This document shows positions 44,321-53,531 of a stretch of 64,000 bases of DNA, piece after piece. Each line of letters starts with the position of its first letter. Position 1 is the first letter of the stretch. The stretch is taken from the NCBI GenBank assembly GCA_035539075.1, contig DATLJB010000139.1, positions 7,808-71,807 on the forward strand. The letters are read 5' to 3'. The notes below the pieces were generated by a model that was given only the letters and a program-made list of their open reading frames with translations, made no database searches and had not been told where the DNA came from. This DNA comes from Dongia_B sp035539075. Lineage in GTDB: Bacteria; Pseudomonadota; Alphaproteobacteria; Dongiales; Dongiaceae. The translations under genes were made by a program, and so were the position numbers.

Positions 44321-44710
44321 ATGGAACTGCGCCATATCAGTCATGCCGCTTCCCTGCCGTTGCAGACCTACGATCTCGAAGGGCCTGAGCAGCGGCGGCT
44401 CATTCGCTGGCTGCCGATCCGCTATGACCGGGCGACCGGCTGCGGCAGTTATTATTTCCAGATGTTGCCCGGCGCCGTCACCACGCCGCATCGCCATCCG
44501 CGCTATGAGGAATTCTTCGTCATTGCGGGCGAGGCGATCGAAAGCGACGGCACGGTGCTGCGCGCCGGCGATTTCATCAGCTTCGCGCCCGGCAGCGATC
44601 ATTTCACCCGCAGCGAGACGGGCTGCCTGCTGATCGTCGTCGAATGGTCGCCGGAGGCGACGCCCGCCAGCGACAACGCGGGCGGCGGTGCCGGAACACT
44701 TCACCCTTAA
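44321..44710 (+). CDS. Small cupin-domain protein
   Basis: A 129-residue single cupin. ATG 44321 follows GAGGAG; an ATG six codons upstream is less well placed. Cupin motif 1 is TPHRHPRYEEFFVIAGE with two histidines and a glutamate, and motif 2 is FAPGSDHFTRS with one histidine, so a metal site is likely complete. Enzyme or anti-sigma-type sensor roles are both known for such proteins; nothing nearby settles it. Confidence 0.85.
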   Translation: MELRHISHAASLPLQTYDLEGPEQRRLIRWLPIRYDRATGCGSYYFQMLPGAVTTPHRHPRYEEFFVIAGEAIESDGTVLRAGDFISFAPGSDHFTRSETGCLLIVVEWSPEATPASDNAGGGAGTLHP

Positions 44711-44747
44711 TCCGCAGCATCAACTGCCGGAGCTAGACGATCGCACT

Positions 44748-46067
44748 CTAGCGGCCGGCATCCGGCGCTTTCATCCGCGCTTCCAGGCGGTCGAGATGAT
44801 GGTGCAATATCTCGCCATACCGGCTTTGGCCGAAGGGACGATGGCCGACGCGTTGCGGGAAGGTCACGTCTGGCAGCACGTTGCCTTCCAGCACGCGCGG
44901 ACCGGTCGGCGTCACCGCGATATCCCAGCCGACGACGAAGCGATCCATCGCCAATTGCCGGTGGATCGCCAGGGCCGTCGCCTTCACTTCGGGCCAATAA
45001 GGCAGAATGACGCCCTGGACCGGATGACCGGTGAAAGGATGATGGGTATAGCGGCGGGTGAATTCCTCCGGCACGTCGCCTGCCAGCAGGCCGAGCTCGC
45101 CGGTTTCCAGATCGACCGGCGCAGCCCATTCGACCCGCGAATGCCAGCTTGGCTCCAGTTTGCCGAGGACGCGCAGCATGGCGAAGACCACTTCAGGCTC
45201 GCCGCGCTCATTGATCATCGAGAAGGTCCTGACCGCCATCAGCGTTTCCACCGACAAGCCGGCGATATCCGGGTGGTTGGTCAGGCGCGGCAGCAAAATC
45301 AGATTGGCGCGTTCCGATTGCTTGGCCAATTGATGCAACAGGCCGGTGCGATCGAATTCCCGGCCGCCATAACGATAGCGGTCATCGCCGAGATATCTGA
45401 TGAGGCCCGCCCCCTGGGCGCCCTTGCCCGCCCGCAACTTGGTGAAGAGGTCCTGGCGCAGCAGCGCCGGATCGATTTCAGCCGGAGTCGATTTGCCCTG
45501 ATCGAAAGAGGCGATGATCGGAATGCCTGGGAGGCCATGCTTGGCGAGGCTGAGGGTGAAGGCGACCTTGTCGCGCATATTGGAACGGGCCGCATCCTTG
45601 GCGACGAATTGCTGGCGCAGCAGGCGAATGAGGCCGTTCTTCGTCTCCCAGCGGGTGAGATATTCGCCGCGCCGTGCCTTCTCCTCCGGCCGGTAGAGCT
45701 CGAACATGTAATAGATCTGCCCGTGGAAACGGTGCGGCCAGGTCATGCGGATGATGTCGCGGAACTGGTACCAGCGGGAGAAGCCGGCGAATTTCTTGAC
45801 TCGGCCGGCGGTCTGCCACCACCAGATCAGCAGCCGCGCCACATCGACAAAGAACGGGGCGATGCCGATATGCGCCCAGGGATGGCCGGGATCGAGCCGC
45901 GTCGAGTTGATCGGCCATTCGCGGAATATGCGCCGGGCACGATCGCCGAGGGGTTCACGCGGAACCCCCGCGCCCTCGGCCTCGTTCTTGGCTATGCCAC
46001 GAGCTGCCATCTCATTCCCGCGCCCCGCCAGGGCCGGCAATTCTGCCTGTTTGGCCATCATCTGCAT
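44748..46067 (-). CDS. Sugar-transfer-associated ATP-grasp protein
   Basis: A 439-residue protein matching the family of ATP-grasp enzymes associated with sugar-transfer clusters. ATP-grasp landmarks are a lysine-containing LFTKLRAGKGAQGAG region, the ligand-binding AVRTFSMINERGEPEVVFAMLR and the metal-binding VVGWDIAVTPTGPRVLEGN close to the C-terminus. A hydrophobic stretch near residues 70-90 may associate with the membrane. The start is uncertain, because several in-frame methionines precede the conserved part. The family is usually found in exopolysaccharide loci; here only a GT4 gene 2 kb away fits that. Confidence 0.8.
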   Translation of the reverse strand: MQMMAKQAELPALAGRGNEMAARGIAKNEAEGAGVPREPLGDRARRIFREWPINSTRLDPGHPWAHIGIAPFFVDVARLLIWWWQTAGRVKKFAGFSRWYQFRDIIRMTWPHRFHGQIYYMFELYRPEEKARRGEYLTRWETKNGLIRLLRQQFVAKDAARSNMRDKVAFTLSLAKHGLPGIPIIASFDQGKSTPAEIDPALLRQDLFTKLRAGKGAQGAGLIRYLGDDRYRYGGREFDRTGLLHQLAKQSERANLILLPRLTNHPDIAGLSVETLMAVRTFSMINERGEPEVVFAMLRVLGKLEPSWHSRVEWAAPVDLETGELGLLAGDVPEEFTRRYTHHPFTGHPVQGVILPYWPEVKATALAIHRQLAMDRFVVGWDIAVTPTGPRVLEGNVLPDVTFPQRVGHRPFGQSRYGEILHHHLDRLEARMKAPDAGR

Positions 46068-46392
46068 GGTCCTTCATCCGCGGAGCCGCCCCCTGGTCGC
46101 CCCTCATGGCGGTCGCCGATCGTGCTGGCCGCCGATCGTGGCGACAACGGTCCGCCAAGCCGGCATGCCGGCGGCGCTCCAATATCCACGAGACCAAATG
46201 CCAATTCCCTGACAGCCACCTGACCTTTGCGCTTCGCGCATTGCGCCGTCCGGGAGAGCTTCCCCTCTTTACGTATCCCACCCCATAGCAAAGCCAGATT
46301 CTTTACGCCAGATCAATTAGGTAGCAGCGCCGACGCATTTACCGTAAGATTTGCTGCGGCTTTTTTTCATGGCTCTTCCATGGGATTTGCGC
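46068..46392. other. Divergent intergenic region between the ATP-grasp and MFS genes
   Basis: No gene seen on either strand. The right half (46270-46370) is less GC-rich and presumably holds the MFS promoter. Confidence 0.5.
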
Positions 46393-47871
46393 ATGTCGCC
46401 GGAACCTCAGCCGCTACAATCAAGCGAACCTGAAAGCCAACCTCTCATGACATCCGATTCCCGCCGCACCGTTCTGGTGCCGATGATCATCGCGACTGCG
46501 CTTTTTATGGAAAACCTGGATTCGACGGTGCTCGCCACCGCGCTGCCGTCGATCGCCCGCTCCTTCGGCACCAATCCGCTGCACCTCAACCTTGCCATCA
46601 CCACCTATCTTCTCAGCCTTGCCGTCTTCATTCCGATCAGCGGCTGGTTTGCCGATCGCTGGGGTGCGCGATTGGTGTTCCGGGTCGCGATCGGCGTCTT
46701 TCTCCTGGGCTCGATCCTGTGCGGCTTCAGCCAGTCATTGACCGCCTTCGTTCTCGCGCGGCTGCTGCAAGGTGCCGGCGGAGCGATGATGGTCCCGGTC
46801 GGCCGCCTGGTGCTGACCCGCACCGTCGATCGCCACGAACTGGTGCGGGCCATGGCCTTCCTGACTTTTCCCGCCTTGATCGGTCCGGTGGTCGGGCCGC
46901 CGATCGGCGGCTTCCTGGTGACCTATGCGTCGTGGCGCTGGATTTTCTGGATCAACATCCCGATCGGAATTGTCGGCATCGTCCTGGTCAGCCTTTTCAT
47001 CAAAGACGCGACCGAGGTTGAACGCCAGCCTTTCGATTTCCTGGGATTCCTCTGCACCGGCCTCGGCTTTTCCGGCGTCATGTTCGGCATGGAATCGATC
47101 GGCCGGGGAGTGATCTCCAACACCGCCATCCTGCTCTTGCTGGGCGGCGGCTTTGCGGCACTTGCCCTGTTCGTTCGCCATGCCCGACGGGTGGCCAATC
47201 CGGTGATCAATCTTGGCCTCTTGCGGATCGATACCTTCCGCACCGGAATCCTCGGTGGCTTTCTCTTCCGCATCGCCATCGGCGCCCTGCCGTTTCTGCT
47301 GCCGATGATGCTGCAGCTTGGCTTCGGCCTCAGCGCCTTCCAGTCGGGCTGCCTGACTTTTGCGTCCGCCGCCGGCGCGATGCTGATGAAATTGACCGCC
47401 GGGCCGATTTTGCGCCGCTTCGGCTTTCGTCAGGTGCTGCTGGCAAACGCCGTTATTTCCAGCCTTTTCATGGTGGTGATGGCGTTCTTCCGGCCCTCCA
47501 CACCGGGCGCGATGATCCTGGGGACGCTGCTGGTCGGCGGCTTTTTCCGCTCGCTGCAATTCACCGGCGTCAATGCCTTGACCTTGGCCGACATACCGCG
47601 GCCGCAGCTCAGCCAGGCCACCAGTTTCTCCAGTATTGCCCAGCAATTGTCGCTGAGCTTCGGCGTCGCGGTCGGCGCACTCTCGCTGCACCTGACCGTG
47701 CTATGGCGCGACGGCGGGCAGATCGGTGCCGGCAGCTTTATGATTCCTTTCCTGATTACCGCCGCCATCGGTGCTGCATCTTCGTTAACGTTTTCCGGTT
47801 TATCTTATGATGCAGGCGCCGCCGTCACCGGCCATACCGGCAAGGGATTACCGGCGGAATCGCCCCACTAA
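46393..47871 (+). CDS. DHA2-type MFS transporter
   Basis: Multi-spanning exporter of 492 residues with about 14 helices. Motifs include FMENLDSTVLATALPSIA in TM1, GWFADRWGARLVF (motif A), RLLQGAGGAMMVPVGRL, and LIGPVVGPPIGGFLVTYASWRWIFWINIPIG (antiporter motif). Start uncertain: ATG 46351, 46369, 46393 or 46447 are all in frame, and 46447 gives the shortest N-tail. It is monocistronic and distinct from the emrB at 42590. Substrate unknown. Confidence 0.88.
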   Translation: MSPEPQPLQSSEPESQPLMTSDSRRTVLVPMIIATALFMENLDSTVLATALPSIARSFGTNPLHLNLAITTYLLSLAVFIPISGWFADRWGARLVFRVAIGVFLLGSILCGFSQSLTAFVLARLLQGAGGAMMVPVGRLVLTRTVDRHELVRAMAFLTFPALIGPVVGPPIGGFLVTYASWRWIFWINIPIGIVGIVLVSLFIKDATEVERQPFDFLGFLCTGLGFSGVMFGMESIGRGVISNTAILLLLGGGFAALALFVRHARRVANPVINLGLLRIDTFRTGILGGFLFRIAIGALPFLLPMMLQLGFGLSAFQSGCLTFASAAGAMLMKLTAGPILRRFGFRQVLLANAVISSLFMVVMAFFRPSTPGAMILGTLLVGGFFRSLQFTGVNALTLADIPRPQLSQATSFSSIAQQLSLSFGVAVGALSLHLTVLWRDGGQIGAGSFMIPFLITAAIGAASSLTFSGLSYDAGAAVTGHTGKGLPAESPH

Positions 47872-48086
47872 CGCTGCTGCGACCTGCGTCACTATTGCAT
47901 CGCTGAATGGTTGACTAAATGAGTATGGCAAGCTTACTGCTAGCGGCGTCGGAGAACGTTCGCATCGCATCCGGTTCGTTGGAGCCGGTTTGATCGCCCA
48001 GATGCATAGGGACATGCCGCTGGGTCTCCGCGGGTGGGGATTGGGTTTGTTCATGGGTCGCCACCGACCCGCATTGGGAGCTGACG

Positions 48087-49451
48087 GTGATTATCGGTTT
48101 CAAGGCGCCGCGCAATCCTGCGCTGCGCGTGTCTGTTCTTGTGACTCTTGAGCATGGCCAGGCTGCTGGCGGCCATGTCAAATGCTGGGAACGCTTTGCG
48201 GAAGCCGCCAAGGAATTGGACGGCGCGTTGGACCTCTCGATCCATTTCCTGGGCGAGACAAGCAAGACATGTCAGTTATCTGACAATGTCCGTTTCCACT
48301 ATCATCAGCCGGCCCTTGGCACGCGCAGCTTCTCGTTCCTGAAGCAAGGTGCTGGCCATACCGATCTGGCACCCTTCCATTTCGGCCTCAATGCTGCCCT
48401 GGCGGATAGCGATATTATCCACGCGACAGATTTCTTCAGCTTCGGCCGGACCGGCCTCAGCCATGCCCGCCGCCACGGCAAGGGCATGGTGGCCTCGATC
48501 CACACCGACACGCCGCAATTCACCCGGATCTATGCCAAGGAGATCATCCCGCGCCTTGCCGGCCGGCCCCTCGGCCACTGGCTGGTCAACCGGCTTGATC
48601 TGCCCGGCCGGATCGCTGATCGCATGTCGACCGGTATCGATCGGCGCTTGAGTGCTTGCCAGCACATCCTGGTATCGAAACCGGAGGACTATCAGCGGCT
48701 CGGCGGCCTGTTCGGGCCGCAGCGCCTTTCCTATTTGCGACGCGGCATCGATCGCCAGCGCTTTTCGCCGCATCATCGCGATCGCCTCTGGCTGGCCAGG
48801 GAATACGGAATTCCTGCCGAGCGCCCCATTCTCATGTTTGCCGGCCGGATCGATGCCAGCAAGAGCGTCATGGTCATGGCACAAGCCGTTCGCCATTTGC
48901 TGGATAATGGTAAGGACGTCCATGCCCTGGTCGTCGGCCAGGGCGCGGAACAGGTGAGGATCGCCGCCTTGCTCGGGGAACGCGTGACGCTGCCCGGCAA
49001 TGTCGGCCAGGACGTGCTGGCGAAACTCTATGCCAGTGCGGATCTTTTCCTCTTCCCCTCTACCACCGAAGTCTGTCCGAATGTCGTCATCGAGGCCAAG
49101 GCCAGCGGCCTTCCCGTCGTGGTGGCCTCGGCCCATGGCGGCGCGCAATTCATCGCCGAGCCCGGTGTCGACGGCCTGATCGCGGCAGATCAGCGATCGG
49201 AAACCTGGGCCGGCCTCGCCTCCCGCCTCATCGACAATCCCGATCAGCGCCGCAGCATGGCCTGCGCCGCGCGGGACTGGGCCGAGCTCGAATGGCCGAG
49301 CTGGTCCGACGTTCTCGCCAAGGATCTCATGATTGCCTGGCGCCATGCTGACAATGTCGCGCGCAGCGCCGCCGCGAGTGCCAGCCGCCCGGTCCTCGTC
49401 GAACGCGACCGGACAGTCGGCTGGAGCGAGAACACCGGCACCGGGCGTTAG
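48087..49451 (+). CDS. Glycosyltransferase family 4 (GT-B fold)
   Basis: A 454-residue retaining GT-B glycosyltransferase beginning at GTG 48087 with GGGAG upstream. The N-terminal half contains VTLEHGQAAGGHVKCWE and a central VASIHTDTPQF. The C-terminal nucleotide-sugar domain has MFAGRIDASKSVMVMAQA, VGQGAEQVRIAALL and the GT4 signature FPSTTEVCPNVVIEAKASGLPVV (glutamate pair EVCPNVVIE). The pattern resembles lipid-linked glycosyltransferases that use UDP- or GDP-sugars. It is convergent with hpnL. Confidence 0.9.
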   Translation: MIIGFKAPRNPALRVSVLVTLEHGQAAGGHVKCWERFAEAAKELDGALDLSIHFLGETSKTCQLSDNVRFHYHQPALGTRSFSFLKQGAGHTDLAPFHFGLNAALADSDIIHATDFFSFGRTGLSHARRHGKGMVASIHTDTPQFTRIYAKEIIPRLAGRPLGHWLVNRLDLPGRIADRMSTGIDRRLSACQHILVSKPEDYQRLGGLFGPQRLSYLRRGIDRQRFSPHHRDRLWLAREYGIPAERPILMFAGRIDASKSVMVMAQAVRHLLDNGKDVHALVVGQGAEQVRIAALLGERVTLPGNVGQDVLAKLYASADLFLFPSTTEVCPNVVIEAKASGLPVVVASAHGGAQFIAEPGVDGLIAADQRSETWAGLASRLIDNPDQRRSMACAARDWAELEWPSWSDVLAKDLMIAWRHADNVARSAAASASRPVLVERDRTVGWSENTGTGR

Positions 49452-49549
49452 CCGGCAGCAGGTCTTCGCCGTTTCGCCCGCCGCCTTGGCGTCAGCGCTC
49501 CGTCAGCGCGTTCCGGCGGCTGTCGTACCGCCAGGTCTTATACGCAGCG

Positions 49550-50692
49550 TCATTGCTGCGCCTCGTGCGGCATAACGTTGTTTCGCGCTTCATGCTGGGC
49601 GGCATTGCCTTGTGCCTCCTGCTGCACGGATGGATGCAGGGCGGCGCGGTGCCGCCGGCGCAAGCGGCGCTCCTCGACGATCCAGGCCATCAGTCCCGGC
49701 AGTCCCAGCGCCAGTTCACGCCCACGCTTGATCAGCGCCATGGCGAAAGCGGGTGCGGGGGGAACGCCGATCCAGCCGCAGAGCAGGATCAACGCGCCTT
49801 CCTGAACACCGAGGCCGGCCGGCATCACGAAGGCGGCTACCCGCACAGCGCCCAGCAGGGTTTCGACCACGCTTGCCTCCAGCAGGCTGACCGGCGATCC
49901 GAGAAGATGCAGCACCATCCAGGTCTCCCCCGTCCGGCAGACCCAGGCGAGAAGATGCCAGATCATCGCCGTGGCGATGGCGCCATAGCGGCGATAGAGG
50001 TGGCCGACGGCAAGATCGAAACCAAGCCCGCTCGACCGGTTGGAAGCGCTTTGCTTGATCAGTCCCAGACGCTGCGCCAGGGAAGCGCCGAGCCGCATCA
50101 CGGCGGGCGACTGGCCAAGCAGTACGAGACCACAGGGAAGCGCCGCCAGAGCCAGGCAGGTGAGGGTTTGCCAGTCACTGAGGTCGCGGCGATACCAGAG
50201 CAAGGTCAGGCCGGGCAGCGCAAACAGCAACTGCGCGAAGAGATTGAGGGTGATGTCCGCCACCACCGTAGCGGCGACCGAAACGCCGCCGGCCACGCCA
50301 TGGCCGTGGCTGCCCTGCGGTGTGCTGGCTCCGGTGGCCGGATCGAAACCGGATTTGGCGGCGTGATCGGCGAGGACCAGATCATGTCGCAGCAAGCGGC
50401 CCCGCACGACATCGCCGCCGACTTGCCCCACGGGCAGCAGCGTATTGACCGATTCACCGATCCAGCGCGCCAGCATCATGTAAAGGGCTTGCGGCCGCAT
50501 CTTGTGCTGGAAGAGACTGCGCCAGGCCGATGCCGCCATGACGATGGCAGCGCTGCGCCAACCCAGGGCCGGCAGCAAGCCCCAGCCGGCCGCGCTGATC
50601 GCGGCCCAGATCGCCTGCAAATCCTGATGCGCAAGAATAACGACGATCGCGGTCAGCCCGACCAGAAGACCGATAGCTGCGCGGAGGCTCAT
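49550..50692 (-). CDS. hpnL: HpnL-type membrane protein (lysylphosphatidylglycerol synthase TM-like)
   Basis: Polytopic protein of 380 residues from the ATG at 50692, in the UPF0104/AglD-like family that includes hopanoid-associated HpnL. Helices are visible at about 5-25, 40-60, 120-145 and on; conserved segments are ESVNTLLPVGQVGGDVVRG and AAFVMPAGLGVQEGALILLCG. The tail is hydrophilic and Gln/His-rich (HPSVQQEAQGNAAQHEARNN). The hpnL assignment rests on hpnA lying 31 bases upstream in the same operon. HpnL proteins are thought to help move hopanoids to the outer membrane. Confidence 0.82.
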   Translation of the reverse strand: MSLRAAIGLLVGLTAIVVILAHQDLQAIWAAISAAGWGLLPALGWRSAAIVMAASAWRSLFQHKMRPQALYMMLARWIGESVNTLLPVGQVGGDVVRGRLLRHDLVLADHAAKSGFDPATGASTPQGSHGHGVAGGVSVAATVVADITLNLFAQLLFALPGLTLLWYRRDLSDWQTLTCLALAALPCGLVLLGQSPAVMRLGASLAQRLGLIKQSASNRSSGLGFDLAVGHLYRRYGAIATAMIWHLLAWVCRTGETWMVLHLLGSPVSLLEASVVETLLGAVRVAAFVMPAGLGVQEGALILLCGWIGVPPAPAFAMALIKRGRELALGLPGLMAWIVEERRLRRRHRAALHPSVQQEAQGNAAQHEARNNVMPHEAQQ

Positions 50693-50723
50693 CTTTGCCG
50701 CGCTGTCGCCGGGACACAGGTCA

Positions 50724-51707
50724 TTACAGATAGCCGTTGGCGGCGAACCATCGAACCGCATCGGCGATGGCCGCCTCGGCCGGCCGCGGCTGATAGCCGA
50801 GGCGGCGGATCGCCCGGTCGCTGCTGAAGAACATCTTCTTGCGGGCGAGCCTCACCCCGTCGAGCGTGGCAAAGGGCTCCTTGCCCGTGACGCGCGCCCA
50901 GCTCTCCGCCAAGCCCGCGATCGGCATCACGACGCCATGGGGAATCCGCAAGCGCGGCGGCCGACGGTTGCTGAGATGCGCGACGGTTGTCAGGATTTCT
51001 GCAAGGGTGAGATTCTCACTGCCCAGGATGAAGCGCTCGCCGATCTCGCCGCGCTCGTAAGCCAGCAGATGGCCGTGGGCAACATCATCGACATGCACGA
51101 CATTGAGGCCGGTATCGACGAAGCCCGGCATACGGCCACGCGCCGCGTCAACCACCAGCTTACCAGTCGGCGTCGGCTTCAGGTCGCGGGGCCCGATCGG
51201 TGTCGACGGGTGGACGATGACAGCCGGCAGGCCGGCTTGCGCGATCAGTTCCTTGACCACCGCCTCGGCCGCGAATTTAGACTGCTTGTAAGGGCCGATC
51301 ATGTCGGCGGGCGTCGCCCGGGTCTCCTCATCGGCGGCCCCGCCCGGCAGCAGGCCCAAGGTGGCGACGCTGCTGGTATAGACGATGCGCTTCACCCCGG
51401 CTTCGCCCGCTGCCAGCATCATATGCCGGGTTCCCTCGACATTCGCGGCGAACATGGCCGCAGGATTGGGGACCCAAAGGCGATAATCGGCCGCCACATG
51501 GAACAAACTGTCGCAGCCCGAGATTGCCTGGTCGATCGAGCGGCGATCCGTCAGATCGCCACGGAAAATCTCGATATTCAGGGCGTCGAGATTGCGCAGG
51601 TCGCTGGTGGGACGCACAAAGGCCCGAACGGATTCTCCCTGGTCAAGAAGATGTCTTACCACGGCGGAGCCGACAAAGCCGGCAGCCCCGGTCACCAGAG
51701 CCGTCAT
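50724..51707 (-). CDS. hpnA: Hopanoid-associated sugar epimerase HpnA
   Basis: NAD-dependent epimerase/dehydratase (extended SDR) of 327 residues. The cofactor motif is VTGAAGFVGSAV (residues 4-15). Family-specific stretches are LFHVAADYRLWVPNP, ANVEGTRHMM, TSSVATLGLLPGG, the YxxxK catalytic pair in YKQSK, VHPSTPIGPRDLKPTPTG and FVDTGLNVVHVDDVA. These match HpnA of hopanoid clusters closely. The product is presumably a sugar for hopanoid head groups. No squalene-hopene cyclase is in this window. Confidence 0.93.
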   Translation of the reverse strand: MTALVTGAAGFVGSAVVRHLLDQGESVRAFVRPTSDLRNLDALNIEIFRGDLTDRRSIDQAISGCDSLFHVAADYRLWVPNPAAMFAANVEGTRHMMLAAGEAGVKRIVYTSSVATLGLLPGGAADEETRATPADMIGPYKQSKFAAEAVVKELIAQAGLPAVIVHPSTPIGPRDLKPTPTGKLVVDAARGRMPGFVDTGLNVVHVDDVAHGHLLAYERGEIGERFILGSENLTLAEILTTVAHLSNRRPPRLRIPHGVVMPIAGLAESWARVTGKEPFATLDGVRLARKKMFFSSDRAIRRLGYQPRPAEAAIADAVRWFAANGYL

Positions 51708-51944
51708 TCAACTTTCCTTAATTCCCGGCGAGGCCGGCCATGGCCTCCCTTGACGCGGCAATATAGCCGCAATTTCGCCAGATTCCACATGATCAATGCA
51801 CCCCATGGCCTTCGCCTGGGATGATCGTACGACTCGGGCGATGCCGATACCGCGGGGCCGTCCCGGCGCTGCCGGCTGGACATCGGCCAACCAATGTGTT
51901 GTTCCTTGCAGGATCGATAACATCGTGTTTGCCAGATCCAATCA

Positions 51945-53531
51945 ATGTTCAGCCTGAAATCTGTGGCGACTGTCGGCGGCCTGACCTTGACCAGCCGCCT
52001 GCTGGGATTCTTGCGCGAAACCATGATCGCCCATCAATTGGGGACAGGGCCGGTCGCCGAGGCCTTCTTCGTCGCCATGCGGCTGCCCAATCTGTTTCGC
52101 CAGATGTTTGCCGAAGGCGCCTTCAATTCAGCCTTCGTTCCCATGTTCGCCCGGCGGATCGAAGAAGAAGGCGAGGCCGGCGCAAAGCTCTTTGCCGAGC
52201 GGGTGATGGCCGTCCTGCTGGTCATCCTGATCTGCGTCACGATCGGCGCCGAACTGACCATGCCTTGGCTGATGCGCATCTTTGCGCCGGGCTTCCATGT
52301 GTTTCCGGAAAAATTCCGCATCGCCGTTCTCCTCACCAGCATCACCTTTCCGTATCTGCTCTTCATGTCGCTCTGTGCCTTGCAGGGTGGCATTCTCAAT
52401 TCACTGCATCGCTTCACCGGACCGGCCGCCGCGCCGATCATGCTGAATGTCACCTTGATCGGCACATTGCTCATTCCGACCAGCTCGGACGAGCAGGCCG
52501 GCCTCATCCTGGCCTTCGCCGTCACCCTGGCCGGCGTCCTGCAGTTTCTCTGGCTGATGATTTCCTGCCGGCGCGCAGGCATGCGCCTCGGCCTGCGCTG
52601 GCCGCATCTGACGCCCGAAGTCGTTCGCATGATGAAGCTGATGGTGCCGGGCCTGATCGGCGGCGGCCTCAACCAGATCAACATGGCAATCGCCACTATT
52701 CTTGCGACCCTCATTCCCGGCGCGGTTTCCTATCTCTATTACGCCGACCGTCTCTATCAGTTGCCGCTGGCGCTGATCGGCTCGGCGATCGGTGTCGTGC
52801 TGCTGCCCTCTCTCACCCGCGCCTTGCGCGGCGGGCAGCCGGAGACGGCCAATCACTATCAGAACCGCGCGATCGAGATGGGTCTCTTCCTTTCGCTGCC
52901 CGCCGCCGTCGGCCTCATCATTGCCAGCCACCCCATCATCGCTGCCGTCTATCAGCGTGGTGCGTTTACCGCGGACGACGCCAATAAGGTCGCGGCGGCC
53001 TTGTCGGCGGTGGCGGCCGGCCTGCCCGCCTATGTGCTCAACAAGGCCCTGGCGCCCGGCTTCCTGGCACGCGAAGACACGATGACGCCGTTTCGTTTCG
53101 CCATGGTCGCGGTCGGCGCCGATATCGTCATCAGCCTCAGCCTGTTCCATTTTATCGGCTATGTCGGGATCGCCTGCGGCACCGCAGGCGCTGCCTGGCT
53201 GAATGCGATCATGCTGTACTGGCGGCTGCGGCAGCAGGATATGTTGCGGACCGACCCGCGCTTGCGCCGCAACCTGCCGCGCCTCTTGCTGAGCGCCGCG
53301 ATCATGGGCGCCGCCCTGTGGTTCGTCATGCCCTTGCTGCCGTCGGTCTTCGGCGCCGGCAGCCTCGCGCGCGTGATCGGCATGCTGGCGCTGATCGCCG
53401 CCGGCTGCGGCATCTATGCGCTCGCGGTGCTGGTAACAGGCGCCATCACCCTGGGTGACCTGCGCCGGCAGCTGCGGCGCGGTACGGCCACGGCTGCCGT
53501 CGACAAAGCGGGAGAACAGGCCCGTGGATGA
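51945..53531 (+). CDS. murJ: Lipid II flippase MurJ
   Basis: MOP-superfamily flippase of 528 residues and about 14 helices that moves lipid II across the inner membrane. Typical features: TLTSRLLGFLRETMIA near the N-terminus, RLPNLFRQMFAEGAFNSAFVP, and RGAFTADDANKVAAAL. The gene has a weak ribosome-binding sequence. Its last eight bases overlap the next gene. Confidence 0.96.
   Translation: MFSLKSVATVGGLTLTSRLLGFLRETMIAHQLGTGPVAEAFFVAMRLPNLFRQMFAEGAFNSAFVPMFARRIEEEGEAGAKLFAERVMAVLLVILICVTIGAELTMPWLMRIFAPGFHVFPEKFRIAVLLTSITFPYLLFMSLCALQGGILNSLHRFTGPAAAPIMLNVTLIGTLLIPTSSDEQAGLILAFAVTLAGVLQFLWLMISCRRAGMRLGLRWPHLTPEVVRMMKLMVPGLIGGGLNQINMAIATILATLIPGAVSYLYYADRLYQLPLALIGSAIGVVLLPSLTRALRGGQPETANHYQNRAIEMGLFLSLPAAVGLIIASHPIIAAVYQRGAFTADDANKVAAALSAVAAGLPAYVLNKALAPGFLAREDTMTPFRFAMVAVGADIVISLSLFHFIGYVGIACGTAGAAWLNAIMLYWRLRQQDMLRTDPRLRRNLPRLLLSAAIMGAALWFVMPLLPSVFGAGSLARVIGMLALIAAGCGIYALAVLVTGAITLGDLRRQLRRGTATAAVDKAGEQARG

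Noticed and set aside
38241..53531. Possible genomic island in the accessory stretch
   Set aside because: No integrase, transposase, tRNA edge or direct repeats seen, and base composition looks the same as the flanks.
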